A stretch of DNA of 64,000 bases from Prevotella sp. (GCA_021636625.1 JAJWLX010000011.1:13041-77040), one strand, 5' to 3'; shown: positions 1 through 8,813, counted from the first letter of the stretch. The notes: generated by a model from the sequence alone, not told the origin. Made by a program: numbers and translations.

Positions 1-762
1 GACTACTGCAATGCTCCGGAGGACAGTGCCACAGCCCGTAAACGCTATCATACGATGGCTCAGGCTTTGAGCAAATCGGGTAGAAACATCGTTCTCGGTA
101 TCTGTGAATGGGGACAGCGCAACGGCGAAGAATGGTGTGAGCAGGTAGGCGGTTCGCTCTGGAGAACCAGCTATGATGTAAGAGATATGTGGAAAGATAT
201 CGTGAAGCAAGGCGGTATGGGTATTCTCGATATCGTTAATATCACAGCACCGCTTGCCAAGGATGTTCGCCACGGACAGTGGCCGGATATGGATATGCTG
301 GTTGTGGGATTGAATGGCAAGGGCGGACCATCCAGTGATCTGGGTGGTGTTGGCTGCAGCTATACTGAGTATCAGACCCAGATGAGTATGTGGTGCATGA
401 TGTCATCAGTACTGGCATTGAGCAACGACCTCAGAAAGCTTTCTGCTGAGGATAAGCGCATTCTCCTGAACAAGGAAATCATCGCCATTGATCAGGATCC
501 GTTGGGCAAGGCTGCTGAGCGCAAGGTAAATCAGGCTGATCATCAGATTTATGTTCGTCCTTTGGCAAATGGTTCTCATGCCGTTGCCATTCTTAACTGT
601 GGTGATAAAGATAAGTCTATTCAGGCAGATTTCAAGCAGTTGGGCTTAAACGGCAAGTATCTGGTTAGAGATGTATGGCAGCATCGCGACATTGCCAAGA
701 AGGCAAACAGATGGAAAGGCACCGTGAAAGCTCACGAAACCAAGGTGTTTGTATTGAAATAA
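1..762 (+). CDS. Alpha-galactosidase, GH27 family (5' end outside window)
   Basis: This is the C-terminal 253 residues of a GH27 alpha-galactosidase, which removes terminal alpha-1,6-linked galactose from oligosaccharides and galactomannans. The reading frame is open from base 1. The first codons read DYCNAPED, matching the GH27 nucleophile segment, so the first Asp in the window is probably the nucleophile. CEWG and WRTSYDVRDMW follow; the Asp four residues after Arg in the second motif fits the acid/base. WPDMDML is also a GH27 hallmark. The last 100 residues or so form the beta-sandwich domain usual at the C terminus. The signal peptide and N-terminal half lie upstream of the window. A strong hairpin terminator follows directly. 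The family call is firm; substrate and location cannot be read here. Confidence 0.93.
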   Translation, partial: DYCNAPEDSATARKRYHTMAQALSKSGRNIVLGICEWGQRNGEEWCEQVGGSLWRTSYDVRDMWKDIVKQGGMGILDIVNITAPLAKDVRHGQWPDMDMLVVGLNGKGGPSSDLGGVGCSYTEYQTQMSMWCMMSSVLALSNDLRKLSAEDKRILLNKEIIAIDQDPLGKAAERKVNQADHQIYVRPLANGSHAVAILNCGDKDKSIQADFKQLGLNGKYLVRDVWQHRDIAKKANRWKGTVKAHETKVFVLK

Positions 763-772
763 GCTGTAAGTT

Positions 773-802
773 GGGCTCTCTTTCTAAGTAAGAAGAGAGC
801 CC
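773..802 (+). terminator. Rho-independent terminator of the GH27 gene
   Basis: A perfect 10-bp stem, GGGCTCTCTT (773-782) with AAGAGAGCCC (793-802), encloses a 10-nt loop and is followed by the T-rich stretch CTATTATTTTA. It begins 11 nt after the stop codon. Confidence 0.85.
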
Positions 803-856
803 CTATTATTTTACTTTTAAGGGACATTATGATAAATAGTGGTTATGAAAAGCATC

Positions 857-888
857 GTTTAGGGAATTTCCTCTATCGGTTTAGGGAA
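857..888 (+). repeat. 22-bp-spaced direct repeat GTTTAGGGAA
   Basis: GTTTAGGGAA occurs at 857-866 and again at 879-888, exactly 22 bp (about two helical turns) apart. The second copy ends 29 bp before a -7 type element at 918-925, so the pair sits just upstream of where the -33 element should be. This layout is typical of tandem binding sites for an activator such as a LytTR-type regulator. The binder is inferred; no regulator in the window is tied to it. Confidence 0.5.
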
Positions 889-917
889 AATCCTTACTAT
901 ACTTCCAGAAATCGCCT

Positions 918-925
918 TATCTTTG
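918..925 (+). promoter_or_regulatory. Bacteroidota -7 element (TATCTTTG) for the secreted protein gene
   Basis: TATCTTTG matches the TAnnTTTG consensus of the Bacteroidota primary sigma factor. No good -33 TTTG lies 19-20 bp upstream, which fits a promoter that needs an activator at the adjacent direct repeats. It would give a leader of about 90 nt. Confidence 0.5.
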
Positions 926-1020
926 CAGCAGAAATCAGAAAGATGACGGAATTGACGATGATTCAGGAATCTGATGGTTTCCTGGAAAATGGAAGTTTAA
1001 CATATTAATAAGATAAGATT

Positions 1021-2019
1021 ATGAAGAAGTTTATCATAGCACTAGTAGCAATGTTCATGATGACATTCACTTCTGCATCAGCAATGAGTTATGAACAGGC
1101 TCGCCAGCAGGCTCTGTTCCTGACAGACAAGATGGCTTACGAGCTGAATCTGACAGATGATCAGTATGAGGCTGCCTATGAGGTGAACCTCGACTATCTG
1201 ATGGGCGTGGATACTTACGACGATCTCTACGGCATCTATTGGCGTCAGCGTAATCTCGACTTGAGCTACATCCTTCTGGATTGGCAGTATCGCTCATTCT
1301 GTGCCGCAAGCTATTTCTACCGTCCTCTTTACTGGGATGGTGGATACTTCCACTTCGGCATCTATGCACGCTACCCACGCAGAGATTACTTCTTCTTCGG
1401 AAGACCTCATTTCTATGCTGTATATCGTGGTGGACACAGCTGGAGAATGAATGGTGGCAGAAGCTGGTATCACGGACGTGAGTTCGGCGGTCCTCGCCCT
1501 ATCGGTGTTCGTGGTCAGCAACCAAGATTCGGTATGCGCGATGGATTCAACCGTGGTGATTACGGTCGTGGCAAGACCTTCGGCAATCTCAATCGTCAGA
1601 GTAGCACAAGAACTACGGTTACACGTGATCATTCTTTTGGAAACGCAAACCGACAGGAAATAAATGGGGGTTCTTTCAATAGCCGTCCAAATAACGATAG
1701 AATGAATCGTCCAGACAACAACCGTAGTTTTGGCAACAGTCGCCAGAATAATGGTACCTTTGGAAGCGGTGTTCGTGGCGGTGGCACTTTCAACAACAGC
1801 CGTTCGTTTAATAATGGTTTCACTCCACGTTCCAGCACTCCAAGCAATGGTTCTTTCGGTGGAAACCGTGGCGGCAATTCGTTGAATAACAGCCGTTCAT
1901 TCAATCGTGGAAGCCGTTCCTTTGGCGGAGGCAGCAATGGTGCCCGCAGTTCCTTTGGAGGTGGTTCTTCCCGCAGCAAGAGCAATAATGGCGGCAGTTC
2001 ATTCGGTGGCAGAAGATAG
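1021..2019 (+). CDS. Secreted protein with Arg/Gly/Asn/Ser/Phe-rich low-complexity tail
   Basis: Unrecognised exported protein of 332 residues. Residues 1-21 (MKKFIIALVAMFMMTFTSASA) form a clear signal peptide. Residues 22-60 are helical and include LNLTDDQY, reminiscent of the LTxxQ motif of periplasmic Spy/CpxP-type proteins; the resemblance is short. Residues 65-150 are rich in Tyr, Trp and Phe. From about 150 to the end the chain is low complexity, built from loose repeats such as NNSRSFNNG, GSFGGNRGG and RSFGGGS, and strongly basic. It stands alone between the GH27 gene and a convergent membrane protein gene. The start at 1021 directly precedes the signal peptide. Function unknown. Confidence 0.8.
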   Translation: MKKFIIALVAMFMMTFTSASAMSYEQARQQALFLTDKMAYELNLTDDQYEAAYEVNLDYLMGVDTYDDLYGIYWRQRNLDLSYILLDWQYRSFCAASYFYRPLYWDGGYFHFGIYARYPRRDYFFFGRPHFYAVYRGGHSWRMNGGRSWYHGREFGGPRPIGVRGQQPRFGMRDGFNRGDYGRGKTFGNLNRQSSTRTTVTRDHSFGNANRQEINGGSFNSRPNNDRMNRPDNNRSFGNSRQNNGTFGSGVRGGGTFNNSRSFNNGFTPRSSTPSNGSFGGNRGGNSLNNSRSFNRGSRSFGGGSNGARSSFGGGSSRSKSNNGGSSFGGRR

Positions 2020-2055
2020 TTAGACCAATTTATCAAACCAAATATATACCAAAAG

Positions 2056-2093
2056 AAGGGACATTCCAAGTGATTGGGATGCCCCTTTGATTT
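2056..2093 (+). terminator. Terminator between convergent genes
   Basis: An imperfect 12-bp stem, AAGGGACATTCC with GGGATGCCCCTT (one A-C mismatch and one G-U pair), is followed by TTGATTTTTT on the plus strand. It ends the secreted protein gene; the facing membrane protein gene stops at 2129. Confidence 0.6.
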
Positions 2094-2128
2094 TTTAGTA
2101 TGATGAATTGATGTACTATCAAAGATCA

Positions 2129-2752
2129 TCAAAAAAGATAATCTACAGAACTATATAATTGAATGACAAATATATAGATGATAAAGAGAGGAGCAAACAG
2201 GCGTACCCCATCCGCCATCGCCTCTCCCATTGCCTCGATGCCGTTCAGTCTTTGGCTGACAACGCCGAAAGACTGTGCCATGACAATGATCATCAAGCAG
2301 ATATAGGGCAAGATGCTTCTGGAAAAACTGCTGGAGGCATATCCTCCCATCACATTGAGCAGGATGGCATGAGGAATGAGCGTGAGCAACAGCATCACAC
2401 CGATAAACAGAACGAATTCCAGGCAAACCAACCGCAAGGCATTGCGCTGTCGGTAAACCTTATGATCGTAGTTTAACAAGCCGCTAGCCCGTAACGTTCC
2501 CCAGGCGATGCTGATCAGCAATAGCCACACCAGCCAAGGTGACTGCAGGTTGGCGGTGAAAGTGCCGAAGAACCATCGGATACCTTCCGGGCTGAGCAAT
2601 GACCGGGGAAAGACCTCGGGCATAGCGGCAGTGATGAGCCATGAAGCCAGCACCAGTACTATCTGTGCCAGTATCAGCAGGAACATGGCATAGCCACATA
2701 TCCTGCTGAATGTATGCCTAAATATCCTGTTGAATGTATGACTATTCTTCAT
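2129..2752 (-). CDS. Multi-pass membrane protein, last gene of the kinase/regulator cluster
   Basis: Unrecognised integral membrane protein of 207 residues starting MKNSHTFNRIFRH. I chose the ATG at 2752 because it overlaps the response regulator stop by 11 bp, as in translationally coupled genes; an upstream ATG at 2818 would run deep into that gene. About five hydrophobic segments are visible, including GYAMFLLILAQIVLVLASWL, WLVWLLLISIAWGTL, LVCLEFVLFIGVMLLLTLI and APLFIIYIFVIQLY. There is no enzymatic motif. Its position after kinase and regulator suggests an accessory or output role, but nothing in the sequence says which. Confidence 0.75.
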   Translation of the reverse strand: MKNSHTFNRIFRHTFSRICGYAMFLLILAQIVLVLASWLITAAMPEVFPRSLLSPEGIRWFFGTFTANLQSPWLVWLLLISIAWGTLRASGLLNYDHKVYRQRNALRLVCLEFVLFIGVMLLLTLIPHAILLNVMGGYASSSFSRSILPYICLMIIVMAQSFGVVSQRLNGIEAMGEAMADGVRLFAPLFIIYIFVIQLYSSVDYLF

Positions 2753-3467
2753 CAGCCTGCAAATTATCAATATCGATGATACGTAACTCGCAGGCACGTA
2801 CCACGAGTCGGGTAGCATTCACGCTCATGCCATTATTCCCATCAGGGAAAAGCTTCTGTACGAGTTCATTCTGTCGCTTTTCCAGGCTCTTGACTCCGAA
2901 CGGCATTCCCCGCAGGTTCGTAATCTGCTCCTTGGTATAACCCAGGGCGAGATGGCGGAGGAACCGCTCGTCGTACTCATCAATCTCGTAATTGATCATT
3001 GCCTCCTGATGCATCAGCTGGCTTCCTACGCTCTGCTTGAATCTATCAACAATCTTCTGGAGAATCGGCTGGTTGAAAACCAGCTTCTTTCCACTCATGC
3101 AGGAAGCAACGTCACCACGGGTAAGCAATTCTCCGCTCTTGAGGATGATGCCTTCACATCCTGCATCGAGCACATCTACCCATAACTTCTCGTTGAGAAT
3201 CTCACCGGTAAAGATCAGGACCTTCACATCAGGATACTGTTCCTTTGTACTACGGCAAATTTCTACTCCAACAGTGGTGGAGCCACCCAGGCCAAGATCA
3301 AGCAGTACAAGGTCTGGTTTTTGCTGTTTGATGAGTTTCCAATAAGCGATTTCACTATCCGCAGTGCCGATGATTTCAGCTTCGGGTATGTCGTTCTTGA
3401 AGATTCCTTCTGTGCCTTTCAATTCCAGAGGCACATCTTCTACTATAATAACCTTAAATTTATTCAT
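2742..3467 (-). CDS. Response regulator, receiver plus HTH-type output domain
   Basis: DNA-binding response regulator of 241 residues. The receiver domain spans residues 1-125: acidic pair E10-D11, phosphoacceptor D57 (LVLLDLGL), switch T87 (IFTGE) and conserved K110. The C-terminal part (about 165-235) contains LALGYTKEQITNLRG and a following basic helix region, resembling a LuxR/NarL-like helix-turn-helix, though divergent. Its ATG overlaps the stop codon of the upstream sensor kinase by 4 bp (ATGA), so the two are almost certainly a cognate pair made from one mRNA. Target genes are unknown. Candidates are the neighbouring hexuronate genes. Confidence 0.9.
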   Translation of the reverse strand: MNKFKVIIVEDVPLELKGTEGIFKNDIPEAEIIGTADSEIAYWKLIKQQKPDLVLLDLGLGGSTTVGVEICRSTKEQYPDVKVLIFTGEILNEKLWVDVLDAGCEGIILKSGELLTRGDVASCMSGKKLVFNQPILQKIVDRFKQSVGSQLMHQEAMINYEIDEYDERFLRHLALGYTKEQITNLRGMPFGVKSLEKRQNELVQKLFPDGNNGMSVNATRLVVRACELRIIDIDNLQADEE

Positions 3468-6400
3468 ATCTTTGTCTTTATTATTTTTTCAGGTAAAACG
3501 ATTTCTATCATGAGTTTGCCATCAGATGACGGCTTGGCAAGAATGCCGCAGCCACGCAAGTTGGTTGCCTCCCCTATTTCTCTCACAATCTGGCGAGCCA
3601 CGAGATATTTCATATCGCTGGTGAGCGGTGTGAAGAGATGTGGATGACGGGTTGCGTCAAATGGAATATCGTGAAGGATATACTGGCAGGTTACATAGGC
3701 GGATGATGCGGCTGTTTCCTGATAAGTGAAGTTCTTCACTCCGCCAGTGATCAGCTTCCTGAGATATGCCAGCAAGTCTGCGTCGCATTTCACGGTTCCT
3801 TCCACCTGTTCCATTGCCTGTGCGCTGAGCATCGTGTATATTGCCTTGTAGTAATCCACCAACTCCTGCAGGGAAGTAACATCCTCCGGTGTACTGTCGA
3901 TAAGCAGTCTGATTCGCGATGGGTAATACATCGTTTCGTGCTTGAGCGTAGAGAGACAGTTGTCGAGTACGGAATTGGCAATGTGCAACTTTCCGTTTTC
4001 ATACTCGGCACGATGCAGTTCGTCTTCAGCCATTTCTATATTCGTAGCCTCATTCTGCTGCATCTCAATACTTTGCTTCAGTGCTTGCGAGATGTGTTCC
4101 ACCACCTCATTGAGCTGAGGGAAAAGCTGGGCGTTACGTATATTATTGCTGCCGGATGGAGTCCAGATTCCGGTAATCTGTTTCAGCTTATCCGTGTTGG
4201 AATCACCACTGAGCAACACCTTGTTAATGCCATTGATCTTTTCTACGGCATAGCGATAACGGAGAATGTGGCGATAGTATAGCAGATAATATGCCAGTGG
4301 CAATTGTAACAGCAGGATAATCAGCAAGACGATGGCTACAGCCTTCGAGTTTTCTGAAATCTGCATGGTTCTTACGTAGTTATCGAGCGAATTATCCGCA
4401 CTCCGTTCACGGAAGAGCTGTGTATATACCTTGTTGTTACTATCGTATAGTTCCCATTTGTGGAGCGCCAGCGCTGCCACGGCACTCTCATTGCGGATAT
4501 CAAGTATGACCTCGTAGTTGGTTGGCAAACTGTCGTGCAGCCAATGGATTTCGGCAGCGGTTCCTTTCATGGGATGTGCCACCATCAGATATTTCCCATC
4601 AGGATTCAATGTCAGATAGTATCGGTTGAGATAACTGCGAGACGAATCAGCCATTGCCAAGGTCCGCTCGTAGGTACCATTGATATTACTGAAATAGGCA
4701 CTGTCGGCATAGGAAGCTGCTAATTGCAGCAATCGGGATGTCTGCTTATTGCCTGCGTTTCTGTTAATTCTGTGCTTGTCAGTTCTGTGCATGGAGACAT
4801 TTTCCCGGGTACTTCCCTGTACGGCAGATGGGATATTACAACCTATCAGCATCAAGGCAAGCATCAGTATCATTTGCATTTTCCGAATACCGCAAGGCAG
4901 TCGGAAAGTGAACCTACTACCCTTTCCCGGCTCACTCTCTGCCTGAATATTACAAGGAGAGAAGAGCGAACTGATTTTCTTGTATTTATCAATGATTCCC
5001 TTACAGTTGAGCAAACCGAATCCATGTCCGCCGGTATAGGTGCGGTCGAAGATATGTTCCAGTGTTTCTTCATCCATACCCTTTCCCGTATCTTCTACAG
5101 ATATTTCTACAAATGCCAGATGGCTCTTGGCACTAACCACCACCTCACCTCCTGCAGGTGTAAACTTCCTGGCGTTGTCTGCGATGGTATTAATCATGAA
5201 TAGTGTCAGCGTACGGTCTGCCTTTACCGTGGCATCCGTAGGTTGTACGGTCAGTTTGACCCCACGCATCTGAAAACTCATTTTTCCCTTGGCAACAATA
5301 TCGAAAAGCGGCTGGAGCGGGAAACTCTCAATGCGGAGATTGATGGCTCCCTGGCGCATCTGTATCCAATCGGTGAGAATGGAATTATATTGATTGATTT
5401 TATCTGTCAACTCTGAGATATAGGTATATCGTTCCTGTTTCACTTCTTCCGAATCATCGCCCTTCATCAGTCTATCTACCTCATGAATCATGCGGTCGAT
5501 AAATGGAGTGATGCTATTGACCAGAGAAAGCTTGGCACGCTGTTCCAGGTTGCGGCGCCTATTGTCTGATATATGAAGCTGAACCATATTCTTGGCTTCT
5601 TCCAATTCTTCATGCTTTTCTGATAGCGCATTGATATGCTGTGTGTTCTGCTCTTCCCATTCATGTAAAGGTATCAGCAGAGATTCTACAGAACTTTCCT
5701 TGGTGTTGCGGCGCTTCATTCTGTCGAATACATAGAGCAAGACCACAACCAAGACTATCATAAAGATTACCGCAGCAATCATCGTGTTCAGCTGGACGGC
5801 GTTGTTGTCCAGCTGAGTGGCACGGGCTTCCAACTGCCTATCCTGTCGGCTCTGCTCCTGCAAGTCGAGGTAAATATTGCGGTTGTAATCGCTTTCCGGC
5901 TTATCATCGATGGCTGAATAAACCAGGCTGAGTCTTTCCCGTATAGAAGCCACCAGGTCGGGTGCCTGTTGGATAGCCCTGTTCTGGTTGAGTGCCCGAT
6001 TCAGACAATCGCCTGCAGATTTATAATCCTTGATCTGCCAGTAGCATTCTGCCAGTGTACGATAAGCTCCTGACGTCTGGTAAACGTCTCCATATTCAGA
6101 AAAGATATTGAGTGCGCGTTGCGCAAAGTTTCCTGCCAGAAGTTCCAAAGGCATCTGTTCTACATTGAGATACTGGAAAGCCGGCAGATTGTTTTTTACC
6201 AGGAAATCGCGCTGTTCCGGATCCTGGATATGTTCGCTGATAGATTGCAGTGCGTTTGCCTGCCAGTATGGATAAGGATTGCTGCCACTAGCCATAAAAT
6301 AGAGGCGAATGAGCATGTCAAATTCAGCCTGACAGATTTCCTGTGGGGTGCCATGAGTGATGGCGCCACCAGATCCCATATTATAAAGATAGTTGAGATA

Positions 6401-6994
6401 TTGTGCCGTATCCTGTTCCAGTTCATCCGGGTCAAGATCTGCCAGCGCATTGAGCATCGGCTTGTCTAGCTGTACATAATAAAAATAGGTGGCAGCAACG
6501 ATATCAAACTCACTCTTCGCATAAATGGCGCGTTGACGCTCCCGAAGAGGAAGGTTATCTATTTCCTCACCGATTCTGCGCAGTTTACGGATGGCTTTTT
6601 CCCTGAAGCTATAAAAATCCTTGTTGCGGGCCTCACGCTGACAGAGTCGCATATTCTGAACGTCGGCAATAAGGAGTTCTATCTGGTTGTCACTGCGTTC
6701 GTTTACCTTGTCCAGCCATCGTTTGGCAGTATGGTAATCCATCTTGGCAATGGCAACAAAAGCCAGGTTGTTGCAAGCCTCTGCGTACCCGGCAGGATAG
6801 TCTTCGGAAAGAGCCAAAGCCTTCTCTGCCAATACTTTAGTAGAATCAAGGTTACGATAGTGAAGCGCATAAGAAAGATGATTCAGCTCATCAACTTCGC
6901 CCTTATGCGATGGCGAACAAGCTGAAAAAACAAACATCGCCACCATCATGCAGATGATGGCGATGCCATAAATATGATGAAAACTTTTATGCAT
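3464..6994 (-). CDS. Large TPR sensor histidine kinase with a second membrane sensor module (DUF5112/DUF5113-like)
   Basis: A 1176-residue protein. Residues 1-26 form a lipoprotein-like signal (VFSAC, Cys26). Residues 35-390 are TPR-like helices, presumably periplasmic. A transmembrane segment spans about 403-424 and a coiled coil 440-490. A helical segment with IHEVDRL (around 503) stands where the dimerisation/phosphoacceptor helix belongs, and the HATPase domain spans about 590-700 (INTIADNARKFTP, VEDTGKGM, GGHGFGL). Unusually the chain continues: a hydrophobic segment near 706-719 (ending LMLIGC), an extracytoplasmic-looking stretch, a TM at 886-906, and a C-terminal 270 residues with a second H-box-like LKHETMYYPSR. 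I recall this layout from Bacteroidota DUF5112/DUF5113 kinases. It starts 5 bp after eda ends and overlaps the response regulator by 4 bp. The signal sensed is unknown. Confidence 0.88.
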   Translation of the reverse strand: MHKSFHHIYGIAIICMMVAMFVFSACSPSHKGEVDELNHLSYALHYRNLDSTKVLAEKALALSEDYPAGYAEACNNLAFVAIAKMDYHTAKRWLDKVNERSDNQIELLIADVQNMRLCQREARNKDFYSFREKAIRKLRRIGEEIDNLPLRERQRAIYAKSEFDIVAATYFYYVQLDKPMLNALADLDPDELEQDTAQYLNYLYNMGSGGAITHGTPQEICQAEFDMLIRLYFMASGSNPYPYWQANALQSISEHIQDPEQRDFLVKNNLPAFQYLNVEQMPLELLAGNFAQRALNIFSEYGDVYQTSGAYRTLAECYWQIKDYKSAGDCLNRALNQNRAIQQAPDLVASIRERLSLVYSAIDDKPESDYNRNIYLDLQEQSRQDRQLEARATQLDNNAVQLNTMIAAVIFMIVLVVVLLYVFDRMKRRNTKESSVESLLIPLHEWEEQNTQHINALSEKHEELEEAKNMVQLHISDNRRRNLEQRAKLSLVNSITPFIDRMIHEVDRLMKGDDSEEVKQERYTYISELTDKINQYNSILTDWIQMRQGAINLRIESFPLQPLFDIVAKGKMSFQMRGVKLTVQPTDATVKADRTLTLFMINTIADNARKFTPAGGEVVVSAKSHLAFVEISVEDTGKGMDEETLEHIFDRTYTGGHGFGLLNCKGIIDKYKKISSLFSPCNIQAESEPGKGSRFTFRLPCGIRKMQMILMLALMLIGCNIPSAVQGSTRENVSMHRTDKHRINRNAGNKQTSRLLQLAASYADSAYFSNINGTYERTLAMADSSRSYLNRYYLTLNPDGKYLMVAHPMKGTAAEIHWLHDSLPTNYEVILDIRNESAVAALALHKWELYDSNNKVYTQLFRERSADNSLDNYVRTMQISENSKAVAIVLLIILLLQLPLAYYLLYYRHILRYRYAVEKINGINKVLLSGDSNTDKLKQITGIWTPSGSNNIRNAQLFPQLNEVVEHISQALKQSIEMQQNEATNIEMAEDELHRAEYENGKLHIANSVLDNCLSTLKHETMYYPSRIRLLIDSTPEDVTSLQELVDYYKAIYTMLSAQAMEQVEGTVKCDADLLAYLRKLITGGVKNFTYQETAASSAYVTCQYILHDIPFDATRHPHLFTPLTSDMKYLVARQIVREIGEATNLRGCGILAKPSSDGKLMIEIVLPEKIIKTKI

Positions 6995-6999
6995 TCTAA

Positions 7000-7671
7000 T
7001 TATGCACGTGCCTTAGCAATGTAGCCCAAAGCTTCCTGGCACTTGGCTGTGATGGCAGCCCAATCTGCAGCAGCAACAGTCTCCTTAGGGAAGAGCTTAG
7101 AACCCATACCTACGCAGAGAACACCTGCCTTGATCCAAGGAGTAAGGTTCTCCTCTGTTGGCTCTACTGCACCTGTTACCATGATGTTGCTCCAACGCAA
7201 TGGTGCCATTACATTCTTAACGAATGAAGGACCACCTACATTACCTGCAGGGAATACCTTGGTTACATCGCAACCTGCTGCCTGAGCATTGTTGATCTCT
7301 GTTACAGAACCACAACCTGGTGAATAAGGCACCAAGCGACGGTTACATACAGGAGCAATATCAGGATTGAAGTTAGGACCAACGATGAAGTTTGCACCCA
7401 ACTGGAGATACAAGGAAGCTGTACCAGCATCAACCACTGTGCCAGCACCCAAGATCATCTCAGGGCACTCCTTATCAGCCCACTTTACCAACTCTCCGAA
7501 AATCTCGTGAGCGAAATCGCCACGGTTGGTGAATTCAAATACGCGAACGCCACCCTCGTAGCATGCCTTGATTACGTTCTTGCAGATTTCGATATCTTTA
7601 TTGAAGAATACAGGAACCATACCAGTCTCTTTCATTGCTGCCATGACCTGCATTTTGCTAAACTTTGCCAT
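7000..7671 (-). CDS. eda: KDPG/KHG aldolase
   Basis: 2-keto-3-deoxy-6-phosphogluconate aldolase, 223 residues, the usual length. It splits KDPG into pyruvate and glyceraldehyde 3-phosphate in the cytoplasm. Visible landmarks are E46 in FEFTNRG (the catalytic Glu), GAGTV (75-79), PYSPGCGSVTE (115-125) and K138 in TKVFPAG, the Schiff-base lysine. The gene lies 37 bp downstream of kdgK in the same orientation, so the two form an operon for the last two steps of hexuronate (and Entner-Doudoroff-type) breakdown. The sensor kinase gene starts only 5 bp after its stop. Confidence 0.95.
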   Translation of the reverse strand: MAKFSKMQVMAAMKETGMVPVFFNKDIEICKNVIKACYEGGVRVFEFTNRGDFAHEIFGELVKWADKECPEMILGAGTVVDAGTASLYLQLGANFIVGPNFNPDIAPVCNRRLVPYSPGCGSVTEINNAQAAGCDVTKVFPAGNVGGPSFVKNVMAPLRWSNIMVTGAVEPTEENLTPWIKAGVLCVGMGSKLFPKETVAAADWAAITAKCQEALGYIAKARA

Positions 7672-7708
7672 TTTTTTTGTTTTAATGTTAAATGTTTAAT
7701 GTTAAGAG

Positions 7709-8731
7709 TTATCGCTGTACACGACCATTAGCGTTACCGCCAGCAAGGCTCTCAACCTCGTCAACAGAAACCAAGTTGAAGTCGCCAGGGATAGTGTGCT
7801 TCAAGGCAGAAGCAGCAACAGCGAACTCAAGAGCCTCGCCCTGAGTCTCCTTAGTCAAGAGACCGTGGATCAAACCACCAGAGAAAGAGTCACCACCACC
7901 TACGCGGTCGATGATAGGGTTGATGTCGTAGTGCTTGCTCTGATAGAACTCCTTACCATCATAGATAAGAGCCTTCCAGCCATTGTGAGTAGCAGAGAGA
8001 GACTCACGGAGAGTAGAAACGACATACTTGAAGCCGAACTCTTCCATCATACCCTTGAAGATGCCATAGTAACCCTCAGCATCAGTCTTACCGCCTTCTA
8101 CGTCAGCATCTGGCTTGAAGCCCAAGCAAAGCTGAGCATCCTCCTCGTTACCGATGCAAACATCTACATACTGCATCAATGGGCGCATTACAGAGATAGC
8201 CTTCTCTGATGTCCAGAGCTTCTTGCGGAAGTTGAGGTCAACAGATACTGTTACGCCATGACGCTTAGCAGCCTCACAAGCCAACTTGGTCAACTCTGCA
8301 GCCTTGTCGCTGATAGCAGGAGTAATTCCACTCCAGTGGAACCACTGAGCGCCTTCCATAATCTTATCGAAGTCGAAATCAGAAGGATCAGCCTCTGCGA
8401 TAGCGCTGTGAGCACGGTCGTAGATAACCTTAGATGGGCGCATAGAAGCACCAGTCTCTGCATAGTAGAGACCTACTCTATCACCACCGCGAGCGATAAA
8501 CTCAGTGTTGACGCCATAACGACGAAGACCATTTACTGCAATCTGGCCAATCTCGTGCTTTGGCAACTTTGATACGAAATATGCATCGTGACCATAGTTA
8601 GCAAGGCTAACAGCAACGTTAGCCTCACCACCACCAGGGATGATGCGAAGTGACTCACTCTGGATGAAACGATCGTTGCCTTCTGGTGACAAACGAAGCA
8701 TAATCTCGCCTAATGTTACAATCTTTGCCAT
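7709..8731 (-). CDS. kdgK: 2-keto-3-deoxygluconate kinase, PfkB family
   Basis: Ribokinase-family sugar kinase of 340 residues that phosphorylates KDG to KDPG with ATP. PfkB features: the N-terminal GEIMLRLSP start, IIPGGGEANVAVSLA (about 30-44), and the C-terminal signature RVGGGDSFSGG with catalytic base D281. The choice of KDG over other PfkB substrates rests on the eda gene directly downstream and uxaA across the control region; the sequence alone would also allow a fructokinase-like enzyme. A complete Bacteroidota promoter lies upstream at 8814-8844, giving a leader of roughly 75 nt. Confidence 0.92.
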   Translation of the reverse strand: MAKIVTLGEIMLRLSPEGNDRFIQSESLRIIPGGGEANVAVSLANYGHDAYFVSKLPKHEIGQIAVNGLRRYGVNTEFIARGGDRVGLYYAETGASMRPSKVIYDRAHSAIAEADPSDFDFDKIMEGAQWFHWSGITPAISDKAAELTKLACEAAKRHGVTVSVDLNFRKKLWTSEKAISVMRPLMQYVDVCIGNEEDAQLCLGFKPDADVEGGKTDAEGYYGIFKGMMEEFGFKYVVSTLRESLSATHNGWKALIYDGKEFYQSKHYDINPIIDRVGGGDSFSGGLIHGLLTKETQGEALEFAVAASALKHTIPGDFNLVSVDEVESLAGGNANGRVQR

Positions 8732-8813
8732 TGTTTGATAGTTTTAATTTCTTTGTTTTTATTGTTTGTTTACTAATAGACAATTTTTTATTGTAGTTGT
8801 CCGTAACCGTTGG

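Noticed and set aside
1629..2132. Pro/Leu-rich minus-strand frame under the secreted protein gene
   Set aside because: Reverse reading of the Gly/Ser/Asn-rich tail; no start signal and no family.
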